NCBI GenBank assembly: GCA_903835255.1
Contig: CAILMI010000013.1
Span: 26,453 to 90,452 of the forward strand
Origin: an uncultured Verrucomicrobia subdivision 3 bacterium
Lineage (GTDB): Bacteria > Verrucomicrobiota > Verrucomicrobiia > Limisphaerales > UBA11358
DNA length: 64,000 bases
Reading direction: 5' to 3'
The notes under the pieces are model-generated. The model was not told the DNA's origin, did not search any database, and was given only the letters and a program-made list of their open reading frames with translations. Below are positions 9,008 to 17,842 of the stretch, one piece after another. Position 1 is the stretch's first letter, and each line of letters begins with the position of its first letter. The position numbers and the translations under genes are program-made.

Positions 9008-9925
9008 TCAAAGACTCCTCGCCTCGTCGTTGGCGAAGAGGTTCTTCACCGGTTTGAGGGGCTCGATGTGAATTAGCACGTCACGGACGGACGGGATTTC
9101 GGCGCGCACTTGATTCTTCACCTCATGGCCGATGCGATGGGAGTTTTCCACCGTCATCTGCGGATCCACCTCCACGTGCATGTCCACGAAAAACTGGTAG
9201 CCCATCTTGCGCACATGGCATTTTTCAACGCCCTGAACACCGGGAATGGTTCCGGCCACGGCGCGTATTTTTTCCACCAGCGCGCGATCGGGCGAGCGGT
9301 CCATCAGTTCATTCAAAGCGGGGAGCAGCAGCCGCCAGCCGTTCCAGGCGATGACCGCAGCGGCAGCGACGGCTGCCCAGTTGTCCGCCGCTTCATACCC
9401 CGGCCCGCCAAGGAGCGAGATGCTGATGCCGAGAAATGCCGCGGACGAGGTGATGGCATCGCTGCGGTGGTGCCAGGCGTCGGTCTCCATGGCAGAGCTT
9501 TCCAAGGTGGCGGATTCGCGGAGCACAAAGCGGAACAGCACCTCTTTGACTGCAATGACACCGATCAAGATAACGAGGGTGAAGGCCGAGGGGGCCACGC
9601 GGGGCTCGTTCAGGTCATGCAGGGCGTTGAAGCCAATCCATATGGCAGCGAGCAGCAGCACGGTTGAGATGATTGCGGCAGCCAGGGGCTCCGCCTTGCC
9701 GTGGCCATAGGGATGATCCTCGTCCGGCGGCGTCTCGGACACGACCAGAGCGCGCCAGACGATGATGGAGCTAAAGACGTCCGCCAGCGATTCGACGGCG
9801 TCGGCGATAAGCGCCTGGGAATGGCCGAGGATGCCGGCAAGGAACTTGACCGCCGCGAGCCCCACGTTCGCGGCCAGGCCGAGGAACGTGGCGCGCAGAC
9901 TGCGGGGCAAGCGGTTTGGAGTCAC
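9008..9925 (-). CDS. Cation diffusion facilitator metal transporter
   Basis: 305 residues with a GTG start. Six membrane segments, then a cytoplasmic domain (from about 215: GTIPGVQGVEKCHVRKMGYQ). Metal-site landmarks: ESLAD in helix 2 (Glu replaces the first Asp of the usual DxxxD), HHRSD in helix 5 (HxxxD), and DHPYGHGKAE in the loop. The family exports Zn, Fe, Mn, Co or Cd from the cytoplasm in exchange for protons; metal identity cannot be read here. It is 4 bp upstream of the TrmN6-like gene. Confidence 0.92.
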   Translation of the reverse strand: MTPNRLPRSLRATFLGLAANVGLAAVKFLAGILGHSQALIADAVESLADVFSSIIVWRALVVSETPPDEDHPYGHGKAEPLAAAIISTVLLLAAIWIGFNALHDLNEPRVAPSAFTLVILIGVIAVKEVLFRFVLRESATLESSAMETDAWHHRSDAITSSAAFLGISISLLGGPGYEAADNWAAVAAAAVIAWNGWRLLLPALNELMDRSPDRALVEKIRAVAGTIPGVQGVEKCHVRKMGYQFFVDMHVEVDPQMTVENSHRIGHEVKNQVRAEIPSVRDVLIHIEPLKPVKNLFANDEARSL

Positions 9926-9982
9926 GCGGGTATTGTAGCGACCGCCGGGCAGAGTGCCGCAAAAAAATGACGGAGCTATTTT

Positions 9983-10076
9983 AAACCGAACTCCAAATCA
10001 GGCAGAGGCAACGCGCTGCGATGCCTCCGCGCCAGCCCTGCCACGGGGCGCGAACTCTTATTTCAGAGTTCGGTTT
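9983..10076. repeat. Inverted repeat between two gene ends
   Basis: An 11-bp perfect inverted repeat (9983-9993 and 10066-10076) frames 72 bp between the CDF start and the MFS gene's end; the right arm touches the MFS stop codon. No T-run. Confidence 0.5.
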
Positions 10077-11440
10077 CAAACCAGCTTGCCCAATTTACGG
10101 ATTTCAGGCCAGATCCAGGCGACCGCCAGCACCACCAGAATCGAGCCCAGGCCGCCGGTGAGGGTAGAAACGATGGCCCCGGTGGCGTGGGCATTGCCCA
10201 AAACCGTCGGGGTGGTGAACAGATAAGCGACGATGCCGGCGCGGAAGCCGCCGAGCTCGTTGGAAGTACCAATGAACAGGCTGTTGACGGCCGAGACACG
10301 GCCGCGCTTCTCGTCCGGGGTCAGGGTCTGGACCAGCGTCTGTCGCACCACCACGCTGATGTTGTCCACCGCGCCGGCCACAGCAAGCAGGGCAAAGGAC
10401 AGCCAGAACCAGGAGGATGACGGGAGGGCAATCCAGCGACCGAGACTGTTGGGATTGGCGACGGCAAACAAGACGGTGGCCAGGCCGAACAGGGCGACGG
10501 ACCAGAGCATGGTTTGCCCGGCCTTTTGGAGCGGCGGCCGGTGGGCGAGCAGAAACGCGCACAGCACCGCCCCCACAGCCATGGCATTGCGCAGCCAGCC
10601 CAATCCTTCCGCCCCGGCATGAAAAATATCATCCGCAAACATGGGCAGAATCGTTACCGCCCCGCCGAGCAGGACGGCAAATAGGTCCAGCGTGAGGGTG
10701 CCGAGAATGATCTTGTTCTGATAAACAAACCGGAACCCCTCAACCAGGCTTCGGGCGGAAACCGGTTCAGCGGGTTTGACCTTGTGCAGGTGGCGGATCG
10801 GCGCGACCAGTCCAAAGCACAGAAGCGATGCCAGCGCGTTAAAAACATACACCGCCCAGGCAGTGTTGTTCTCTTCCGCATGCGGGGTCAGCGCCACGAC
10901 CAGACCGAACGCCGCCGGACCCACCACACAGGAAAACTGGAAGGCGGCGCTGTTGAAGGTGACCGCGCTGGCAAACTGCCGGTGCGGCACTAGGCTCGCC
11001 ACAAACGCCGCGCTGGCCGGCCACAGAAAAGTCCGCGCCGCGCCGATCACAAACAGGCAGAAATAAATCCAAAACACCGGCGCGGCAAAATAGGAGATCA
11101 ATGCCAGACAGAGGCTCGAGGCCGCTAACAAGAGCGTCATAGCCAGGATGATTTTTTTGCGGTTGAAAGTGTCAGCAAAATGCCCGGCCGGCACTGTGCA
11201 CAGAATCATCGGAACCATCAGCGACAGCCCCACAAAAGCCAGGGACAGCGCCGAGTGCGTCCGCCGGTACAGCTCCCAATCAATCGCCACCACCAGCATC
11301 TGCTGCCCCAGCGTCGCCACAAATCGGCCAGTGAGATACCGGGCAAAATCCCCGTTGCGCAGAACGGCGTAGGGATGATCGGCCACAGGTTTGGGCGCTG
11401 GCGCATCGGGCAAATTTTCTGGCGATTCCTGATCGTGCAT
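10076..11440 (-). CDS. MFS exporter of the EntS/MFS_3 type
   Basis: 454 residues, about 12 hydrophobic segments. After a Pro-rich N-terminus it shows the family start NGDFARYLTGRFVATLGQQM and the loop 2-3 signature GHFADTFNRKKII. Members export siderophores, drugs or metabolites using the proton gradient; no substrate can be assigned. The next gene on this strand starts 150 bp downstream. No regulator is adjacent. Confidence 0.88.
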   Translation of the reverse strand: MHDQESPENLPDAPAPKPVADHPYAVLRNGDFARYLTGRFVATLGQQMLVVAIDWELYRRTHSALSLAFVGLSLMVPMILCTVPAGHFADTFNRKKIILAMTLLLAASSLCLALISYFAAPVFWIYFCLFVIGAARTFLWPASAAFVASLVPHRQFASAVTFNSAAFQFSCVVGPAAFGLVVALTPHAEENNTAWAVYVFNALASLLCFGLVAPIRHLHKVKPAEPVSARSLVEGFRFVYQNKIILGTLTLDLFAVLLGGAVTILPMFADDIFHAGAEGLGWLRNAMAVGAVLCAFLLAHRPPLQKAGQTMLWSVALFGLATVLFAVANPNSLGRWIALPSSSWFWLSFALLAVAGAVDNISVVVRQTLVQTLTPDEKRGRVSAVNSLFIGTSNELGGFRAGIVAYLFTTPTVLGNAHATGAIVSTLTGGLGSILVVLAVAWIWPEIRKLGKLV

Positions 11441-11491
11441 GAAATCCAGCCATCACCTTAAACCAAAATCGCGCGCGGTCGAGTTTTCGCT

Positions 11492-11775
11492 GCGCCCCTG
11501 CCCCTTGCTCGCGCATGGCCTTCCGGATCCTCCCCGACCCTCCGCCTTGGCAATCCTGATTCGCGGGGCGAGTGGGAGGACCTGCGCGAGAGCCGCCCGC
11601 CTCATTTAGCGGGTGAAAGTTTTAATTTCAATCTCGATTCCTGGGTTGGGATTAGGATGCAACGGCGACGCGTTGCTGCCTTCACTCCCTCTCTTCCATG
11701 AAATGGAGGAGAGGGCGGGGAGAGGAGGCACTTGACCGAGCCGAGAGATGCTGACCCACTTTGGGAGTCGGGTTC
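11492..11775 (+). repeat. Dispersed intergenic repeat R2, copy A
   Basis: Shares an ordered set of blocks with 35621-35855: CGGGGCGAG, GGGAGG-CCTGCGCGAGAG, GCGGGTGAAAG, CTCGATTC, GGATGCAACGGCGA, CCCTCTCTTCCATGAAATGG, AGGAGAGGGCGGGG, and finally TCGGGTTC. Copy A carries about 48 extra bp near its 5' end. No ORF is shared. It fills most of the 466-bp gap between the MFS gene and the small membrane protein; nothing else is seen in that gap. Confidence 0.75.
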
Positions 11776-11906
11776 AATGCCGGCATGAATCCGGCTCAGC
11801 TCTTGCTCTTGGCGTCCTGGGCGCCTTGGTAGTTCATTCGGACTACATGTGCCCGGTTTAAACAACCATTTCCATGAGAATAGATTCCTGCGACACTCGG
11901 GGCGCC

Positions 11907-12104
11907 ATGAATGAACCTGAAGATTCTTCCCCCGCACCTCAATACCGATGGCCCTGGGTGGTGCTGGCGTTGTTCCTGCTGGGCGTGTTGCTGGCTGTGG
12001 TCTGGATGAGCTATGCCGTCCGGCGCGAACGGGAGCAGCGGAATTTCAGCGCGCCGCTGCCGGGCCAGGCTCCGGCGAGCCCGTCGCCGGCGGGGTCTCC
12101 TTAA
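11907..12104 (+). CDS. Small single-pass membrane protein
   Basis: 65 residues from the ATG at 11907 (MNEPEDSSPAPQY). One strong membrane helix at about 17-39 (PWVVLALFLLGVLLAVVWMS), then a charged RREREQR segment and a Pro/Ala/Ser tail. The in-frame ATG at 11874 would add 11 polar residues. It resembles small assembly or anchor proteins, but I do not recognise it. The 3' end overlaps the convergent sulfatase-like gene by 59 bp, which lowers confidence. Confidence 0.5.
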   Translation: MNEPEDSSPAPQYRWPWVVLALFLLGVLLAVVWMSYAVRREREQRNFSAPLPGQAPASPSPAGSP

Positions 12105-13317
12105 TCGGTCGGCGTGCGCTTTCCTTCCGGGCGGCAGAGGAGCCTGTCCGTTCGCCGCACAGCCAGGACCACAGGGATGTCCCCGGGGATCCGACGCTCG
12201 GTTTCACCAGAGCAATCTGCAGAGCGGTCGGCGCCCAATCCACCGCGCGGCTCGGCTGATCACTGACCCGTCCGGCCGGGATTTTCCCGGGGCAACTGAC
12301 CAGCAGCGGCACGCGCAGGTCATTGGAGGCGAGATTGCTCCTGAAAAAATCCGGATTCACACCGCCCCCCGCCCGAGCCGGGCCGGCGCTTGAGAAAAAG
12401 ACTATGGTGTTGCTGACCTGCTGATTCTTCTCCAGCTGTTCCACCAGCTTCCCGATATCCCCATCCAGACGGGCAATCATCGCCGCCCGATTTTTTTCCG
12501 GGGCCGGCCAGGCCTCACTCGAAAAGGGGGCATCGGTGGGCACCTGCATGCCATTGCCGGTGCGCCGGGCCAGGGCGGCATTCGGTCGCGGCGTGGGATA
12601 ATTCAGCAAGAGAAAAAATGGGCGATAACGGTTGGCAGACTCTGGGCGGTTGTTACTGATAAAATTCATGGCCGCCTTGGTGTAAAGGTCCGGGAGATAT
12701 TGCCCCCGCTTGCCATCGACATTGGAATAGAGCATTTCTCGGCCGACGAAATCCTCAATTCGGTTATTGGTGGCATTGAGGAGACTCCGGGGCGCATACC
12801 GCCAGATGTAATCCACGTAATAATTTTCCGCGTCCGCAGCATCAAAATAGCCGGCGAACTCGTCGAAGCCCCTGTCCCAGGGAGCGCTGCCGCTCGCCTC
12901 ATTGCCCAGCTCCCATTGGCCGATCAAACCGGTGTGATAGCCGGACCGTTTCAGCTCCTGCGTCACGGTGACGATGCCAGGCTGCCGCTGTCCGGCCGGG
13001 GCCATTTCCTGCCCAAACAACAGCACGGCCTGCGCAGACGAACCAGCGCCGGCTCCCGTAGCATACCGGGTGAAGCGCGCCCCCCCGGCAGCCAGACGAT
13101 CCAGGTTTGGCGTCGCGTATTTCGTCTGGCCATAACAGCTCAAATCGCCGTAGCCCAGACTGTCCGCCACAATCCACAGGATGTTCGGGCGGCGCGGGAC
13201 CGCCGGCGTCGCGGCCGGGGCGACGTTGGTGAAGAGGGCGGAGAGACTTTCGGCGCGAATGCCCCCGGCAATTCCCGAAAAGGCTGCCAGCAGAATCAAT
13301 AGAGAATGGCGTTTCAT
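12046..13317 (-). CDS. Sulfatase-fold protein without an active site (pseudo-sulfatase)
   Basis: 423 residues from the ATG at 13317, which opens a signal peptide (MKRHSLLILLAAFSGIAGGI); the longer frame to 13392 adds 25 residues ahead of it and is unlikely. The fold is clearly arylsulfatase A-like: RRPNILWIVADSLGYGDLSC near 42-61, WDRGFDEFAGYF, and NTIVFFSSAGPA near 303. Every catalytic position I can align is changed: the second metal Asp is S53; the formylglycine box CxPSR is GSSAQ (92-96); KxH is Q134-W-E136; PH is P243-R244; and the metal pair DN is S310-A311. It keeps the structure but cannot work as a normal sulfatase. An AmpG-like carrier lies upstream on the same strand. Confidence 0.88.
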   Translation of the reverse strand: MKRHSLLILLAAFSGIAGGIRAESLSALFTNVAPAATPAVPRRPNILWIVADSLGYGDLSCYGQTKYATPNLDRLAAGGARFTRYATGAGAGSSAQAVLLFGQEMAPAGQRQPGIVTVTQELKRSGYHTGLIGQWELGNEASGSAPWDRGFDEFAGYFDAADAENYYVDYIWRYAPRSLLNATNNRIEDFVGREMLYSNVDGKRGQYLPDLYTKAAMNFISNNRPESANRYRPFFLLLNYPTPRPNAALARRTGNGMQVPTDAPFSSEAWPAPEKNRAAMIARLDGDIGKLVEQLEKNQQVSNTIVFFSSAGPARAGGGVNPDFFRSNLASNDLRVPLLVSCPGKIPAGRVSDQPSRAVDWAPTALQIALVKPSVGSPGTSLWSWLCGERTGSSAARKESARRPIKETPPATGSPEPGPAAAR

Positions 13318-13454
13318 TGTACGGTTGGATTCTGGGAAGGCGGGCACGTTCAATGCAATTCTTTTATCAGGGAATCGAAACCGCCCAATCACAGATGAAT
13401 GGAACAGCGCGCCCCTCCTCCCGCCTTTATTTCCAGAGATTCCACAGCGAGCTT

Positions 13455-14741
13455 TTAGGTTTCATTGCGTTTGCCAAACTCCGGCTCCAGCGGAATTTTA
13501 GCAGCGACAATGAAGCTTGGAATGGTTGCTACCAAAACCCACACGAAAAAATGCCGGTACCCCAGATGCTCCTGTAGCCAGCCGCTCCACATCCCCGGCA
13601 GCATCATGCCCAGCGCCATGAAGCCGGTACAGATGGCGTAATGCGCCGTTGGATGCGGACCGCGCGCCATGCGGATCATATAGAGGATGAAAGCCGTAAA
13701 TCCAAAGCCGTAGCCGAACTGCTCAACGGCGATGGCCAAGCCGATGGCGGCTAGGTTTTCGGGCTGAGCATAGGCCAGCCAGATGAAGACCGCGTCGGGC
13801 AAATGAATTGCGAACAGCATGGGCCAGAGCCAGGATTTCAGGCCGTGCCGCGCCACCGCAAAGCCCCCAAGCAGAGCACCGACGATGAATACGGCGACCC
13901 CGGTAGTGCCATAGATCAGGCCCAGCTGGTCATTGGTAACGCCTAGGCCGCCCGCGGCGCGGGGGTCGAGCAGAAACGGCTGCACCAGCTTCACTAGCTG
14001 CGCCTCCCCCAGCCGGTAAAGCAGTAGGAACGAAAGCATCCAGCCAATTCCCGGCTTTTGAAAAAAAGTGCCGAAGGTCTTCAGGAATTCCGCGCCGAAG
14101 GTCCCTGCAACAACCGCCCCGGCGGCGCGGTCGGACGCAGGGCGCGGCAACATCCACCCGTGATACAGCCCGAAGCACAGATAGACTCCGGCCAGAAGGG
14201 CAAAACAGGACGACCAGGCGGTCGCGTAACTTCCCGTGCGCTGGTGGAGCTCCCCCGCCAGGATCACCAGACCACCCTGCGCCGCAATCGTTGCCACCCG
14301 GTAAAAAAGGCTCCGGATGCCGACGAAAAACGACTGCTCGCGCTCTGTGGTCGCCAGCATATAAAAACCGTCCGCGGCGATGTCGTGGGTGGCCGAGCTG
14401 AAGGAGAGCAGCCAAAAAAAAGCCAGCGTGAGCTGGAAAAAATGCGGTCCCGGAATTGTCAGCGCCACGCCGGCCAGCCCCGCACCGAGGAGCAGCTGCA
14501 TGGCCCAGATCCATTGGCGCCGGGTCCGGAAGAGATCCACCAGCGGACTCCACAGCGGCTTGAGGACCCAGGGCAGATAAAGCCACCCGGTGTAAAACGC
14601 GATGGCGGCATTGGACACGCCCAGGTTTTTGTAGAGCACTACCGACACCGATGCCACCAGCACATTCGGCAATCCCTCCGCCATATAAAGCGTGGGAATC
14701 CAGGACCACGGGCTGCGGGCAACAGGTTGGCGGGCGGTCAT
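13455..14741 (-). CDS. AmpG-like MFS transporter
   Basis: 428 residues from the ATG at 14741 (MTARQPVARSPW); the open frame continues to 15086 but that part is Arg-rich and overlaps the divergent gene. Features: TLYMAEGLPNVLVASVSVVL in helix 1, the loop SPLVDLFRTRRQWI, and SATHDIAADGFYML in helix 4, the pattern of AmpG/SLC33 carriers. AmpG imports anhydromuropeptides for cell-wall recycling; this branch also contains other sugar carriers. The sulfatase-fold gene follows after 137 bp and may share the transcript. Confidence 0.85.
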   Translation of the reverse strand: MTARQPVARSPWSWIPTLYMAEGLPNVLVASVSVVLYKNLGVSNAAIAFYTGWLYLPWVLKPLWSPLVDLFRTRRQWIWAMQLLLGAGLAGVALTIPGPHFFQLTLAFFWLLSFSSATHDIAADGFYMLATTEREQSFFVGIRSLFYRVATIAAQGGLVILAGELHQRTGSYATAWSSCFALLAGVYLCFGLYHGWMLPRPASDRAAGAVVAGTFGAEFLKTFGTFFQKPGIGWMLSFLLLYRLGEAQLVKLVQPFLLDPRAAGGLGVTNDQLGLIYGTTGVAVFIVGALLGGFAVARHGLKSWLWPMLFAIHLPDAVFIWLAYAQPENLAAIGLAIAVEQFGYGFGFTAFILYMIRMARGPHPTAHYAICTGFMALGMMLPGMWSGWLQEHLGYRHFFVWVLVATIPSFIVAAKIPLEPEFGKRNET

Positions 14742-14823
14742 CGGCCCCAGATTACAGACTTTGCGGGCGGGCGCAAAAAAATTCCAGCTTGGCAGCAGGG
14801 TCTCGCACTGGTTGAGTGACGGG

Positions 14824-15546
14824 ATGACCGGCGCATTTCTCAATGCCTGTGGAATCCTGATCGGCGCGCTTTTCGGGCTCGCGCAACGCGCTCCCCTGTC
14901 CGCGTCCACCCAGCATTTTTTCCGGCGCGCGCTCGGAGCGGCGGCGGCTTTTCTCGGCCTGCGGCTGGTCTGGCTGCACGTCAACGGCACGTTCTGGCCC
15001 TGCGCGAAGCAACTGCTCATCGCCTTGCTGTCCCTCACCCTCGGCAACTGGGCCGGACGGCTGCTGCGCCTGCAAAAAAACTCCAACCGCCTGGGGCGAT
15101 TCGCCAGCCGGGCGATTACCTCCGCGCAGACCGGCGCAGCGCCTCATTCAGGGCAGGGCTTCGTTGCCTGTGCGATTTTGTTCTGCGCTGCGCCGTTGGG
15201 ACTGCTCGGGGCGGTGACCGAGGGCGTGTCCGGGGATTATTATCTATTCGCGGCCAAAGCCGTGATGGACGGGCTAGCGATGACCGGCTTCGTCAAAATG
15301 GTGGGATGGCCTGCCGCGCTTTCGGCGTTTCCGGCGTACGCCCTTCTCGGCGGGCTGACGCTGGCCTGCCACGCCTGTGGAAAACCGCTGCTCGAGGCGC
15401 CTGGACTGATGGATTCCGTTAACACCGTCGCCGGCTTGATTACCTGCACCATCGCATTGGTGATCCTAGAGGCCCGCAAGGTCGAGCTGACTAATTATCT
15501 GCCCGCCCTGGCCATCGCCCCCCTCCTTACCTGGCTGACGCGCTGA
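14824..15546 (+). CDS. DUF554 membrane protein
   Basis: 240 residues from the ATG at 14824 (MTGAFLNACGILIGALFGLA), which is where the family begins; the frame extends to 14692 without a convincing start. Six or seven hydrophobic segments. Conserved DUF554 elements are present: LTLGNWAGRLL, FCAAPLGLLGAVTEG, AKAVMDGLAMTGF and GLITCTIALVILEARKVEL. Family function is unproven (possible transporter). Divergent from the AmpG-like gene across 82 bp. A long hairpin terminator follows. Confidence 0.87.
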   Translation: MTGAFLNACGILIGALFGLAQRAPLSASTQHFFRRALGAAAAFLGLRLVWLHVNGTFWPCAKQLLIALLSLTLGNWAGRLLRLQKNSNRLGRFASRAITSAQTGAAPHSGQGFVACAILFCAAPLGLLGAVTEGVSGDYYLFAAKAVMDGLAMTGFVKMVGWPAALSAFPAYALLGGLTLACHACGKPLLEAPGLMDSVNTVAGLITCTIALVILEARKVELTNYLPALAIAPLLTWLTR

Positions 15547-15650
15547 TCCCGAGTTCAAAAATGGGGCCTCACCAAAAATAACGAAGAGGCGGGAACTCGA
15601 GGGAGATCACGGCGGGCGCGCCACCCACGCCAAATCAAGCCCGGAGGACC

Positions 15651-15699
15651 CGGTCCATTTTATGTTGCATATGCAACATAAAGTGGACCGTCTTTTTTT
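15651..15699 (+). terminator. Long perfect hairpin and T-run after the DUF554 gene
   Basis: Arms 15651-15670 and 15671-15690 form a 20-bp inverted repeat with one mismatch (a G-T pair in RNA) and no unpaired centre in the DNA, followed by a T-rich run to 15699. The core TATGTTGCATATGCAACATA is AT-rich, unusual in this GC-rich DNA. Confidence 0.8.
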
Positions 15700-15744
15700 A
15701 GAGGCGGGATGGGGGCAACAGACGGATAGCGGCTGAATTTTTCC

Positions 15745-17658
15745 TCACTGAATCAAACCGCGCTTGCGCAGCATCGCCTCCATCGCCCGGTCCATCAGCA
15801 GTTCCGCCAGCGGCCGGGTGATCTCGTCTAGGGCCGCCACCGCCGCCTGCAGCGCTTTCAGGTCCCCCGCGCCGGTCTGAGGATTTTCCAAGGCTAAAAC
15901 CGATTCCACGGCGCCCGCGGCGGCCTCAATATTCCCGCGTTCTTCCGCCTCCATTTCACCAGCGGACTGGACCAGCGCATTTTTCGTCGCTGCCAGGGTG
16001 TCCCGCGCCTTCAGCTTTGCCTCCACCCAGCGCCGCACCGCCAGATCCTCAAAGGCGTGCTCCACGGATTCCTCGACCATCCGCTGCACCGCCGCGTCAT
16101 CAACGTCCACAGCGGACTTCATCGGCACGACTTTTTCGCGGCCGGTCCGGGTGTCGCGGGCGAGGACCTGCAGGATTCCATTGGCATCGATCTCAAACTG
16201 AACCCCCACGCGCGGCACCCCGCGCGGGGCAGCCTCGAACTCCACGGTGAACCGTCCCAGGCTCCAGTTGTCCTTTGCACGCTCGCGTTCGCCCTGCAGA
16301 ACATGGATGAGCATGTCGCGCTGATTGTCCATCGCCGTCGTGAACAGTTCGCCCGCCTTGAGCGGGATGGTCGAATTGCGCGGGATAAGCACGTTCATTA
16401 AGCCGCCAAAAGTTTCTAGGCCCAGCGACAGGGGCGTCACATCCAGCAGCAGCACGTTTTTGAAACCGCCAGATAAAATCTCCGCCTGGATCGCCGCACC
16501 CAACGCCACGGCCTCGTCAGGATTCTGCGAGGTGTTGAGCTGCGGTCCGCCGGCTTTGTGGAAATCCCGGCCCAGGCGCAAGCTACCCCGCGTCTCCTCA
16601 AAATCCGCGCATCCGAACAGCTCCCCTACAAACCGGCGCACCAGCGGCATGCGGGTCTGACCGCCCACCAGGATGATCTGGTCCAGATCCTTTACCTCCA
16701 GCGCCGCGTCTGCCAGCGCGCGGAGGCAATGCGGGCGCGTCCGGGCGATGATGTCGCGCGTCAGATCCTCCAGCACGGCCCGCGTGAGCCGGTGATGAAA
16801 GGAAACGCCCGGAGCCAAAAACGGCAGAGAGATGTTCGCCTCCGTTTCAGTGGATAGCGAAATTTTTGCCTGCTCCGCCGCCTCGCGGAGCCGGGACAAC
16901 CCCTGGGCATCCGGCGCGGCGGCGGCGGGATGGTCGGCCTGCAGTTTCTCCACCAGAAAGTCCACCAGCCGCCGGTCCAGATCATCGCCGCCGAGCCGCG
17001 TGTTTCCATTGGTGGACAGCACCTGAAAAACGCCTCCGCTCAATTCCAGAATCGAGAGGTCGAAGGTGCCCCCGCCCAGATCATAGACGGCGACCCGGGA
17101 TTTCTCCCCCAGCTTGTCCAGCCCATAGGCCAGCGCGGCGGCGGTCGGCTCGTTGAGGATGCGCTCCACGCTGAGGCCCGCCAGCTCGCCCGCGCGCTTG
17201 GTGGCATTGCGCTGCGCATCGTTGAAATAAGCCGGCACCGTGATGACGGCGCGCGTGACGGGTTCGCCAAAATAATCCTCCGCATCGCGCTTGAGCTTCC
17301 CGAGCACCTCGGCGGAGACCTCCTCCGGGGTGAAATGGCGGCCATGAATGGGAATGGTGACAGCACCGGCGGCGTCGCCCTGAACGGGATACGTCACAAG
17401 CATTTCTTCCCGGGCGATATCGGCGCCGCGCCGGCCCATGAAACGCTTCACGGAATAGACCGTCTCCGCCGGCTTCAAAAGCCGCACACGATTGGCCTCT
17501 TGTCCCACCAGCGCGGGTGCGTCGGCGGCCGCCCAATGGACGACCGAGGGCGTGAGTCGCCGCCCGTGGCTGTCCGCGATGACCAGCGGGATGCCTGAAT
17601 CCACGGTGGCAACCAGGGAGTTGGTGGTGCCGAGATCGATGCCGACAATTTTGCTCAT
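15745..17658 (-). CDS. Hsp70 chaperone (DnaK/HscA-like paralog)
   Basis: 637 residues from the ATG at 17658 ([20 protein letters not shown]). All ATPase landmarks are present: IDLGTTNS phosphate loop 1, [25 protein letters not shown] phosphate loop 2, and the adenosine loop [14 protein letters not shown]. Between LFG and [17 protein letters not shown] there is an insertion of about 20 residues ([20 protein letters not shown]) absent from DnaK. The substrate domain follows ([17 protein letters not shown]), then a short lid with no acidic EEVD-like tail. No grpE, dnaJ, hscB or iscU is nearby, so it is probably a secondary Hsp70. Confidence 0.93.
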   Translation of the reverse strand: MSKIVGIDLGTTNSLVATVDSGIPLVIADSHGRRLTPSVVHWAAADAPALVGQEANRVRLLKPAETVYSVKRFMGRRGADIAREEMLVTYPVQGDAAGAVTIPIHGRHFTPEEVSAEVLGKLKRDAEDYFGEPVTRAVITVPAYFNDAQRNATKRAGELAGLSVERILNEPTAAALAYGLDKLGEKSRVAVYDLGGGTFDLSILELSGGVFQVLSTNGNTRLGGDDLDRRLVDFLVEKLQADHPAAAAPDAQGLSRLREAAEQAKISLSTETEANISLPFLAPGVSFHHRLTRAVLEDLTRDIIARTRPHCLRALADAALEVKDLDQIILVGGQTRMPLVRRFVGELFGCADFEETRGSLRLGRDFHKAGGPQLNTSQNPDEAVALGAAIQAEILSGGFKNVLLLDVTPLSLGLETFGGLMNVLIPRNSTIPLKAGELFTTAMDNQRDMLIHVLQGERERAKDNWSLGRFTVEFEAAPRGVPRVGVQFEIDANGILQVLARDTRTGREKVVPMKSAVDVDDAAVQRMVEESVEHAFEDLAVRRWVEAKLKARDTLAATKNALVQSAGEMEAEERGNIEAAAGAVESVLALENPQTGAGDLKALQAAVAALDEITRPLAELLMDRAMEAMLRKRGLIQ

Positions 17659-17842
17659 GTGCGGCGGACAATTTAACTGCAAATCCGCCCTGATAAACGC
17701 TAATTTTTCAATTTCGGAAAATGAGGCTTAAGATCCTAAGGCGGCGAAGGGATGAGGGATGATCTAAAACCGGGATCCGGCCGATTTCTGGAGCGGGTCA
17801 TATGATTTCAAAATGACCCTCTGTTCATTCATCGTTAAGCCG

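Noticed and set aside
14742..15086. N-terminal extension of the AmpG-like carrier
   Set aside because: Arg/Ser/Pro-rich, overlaps the divergent DUF554 gene, and homologs start near 14741.
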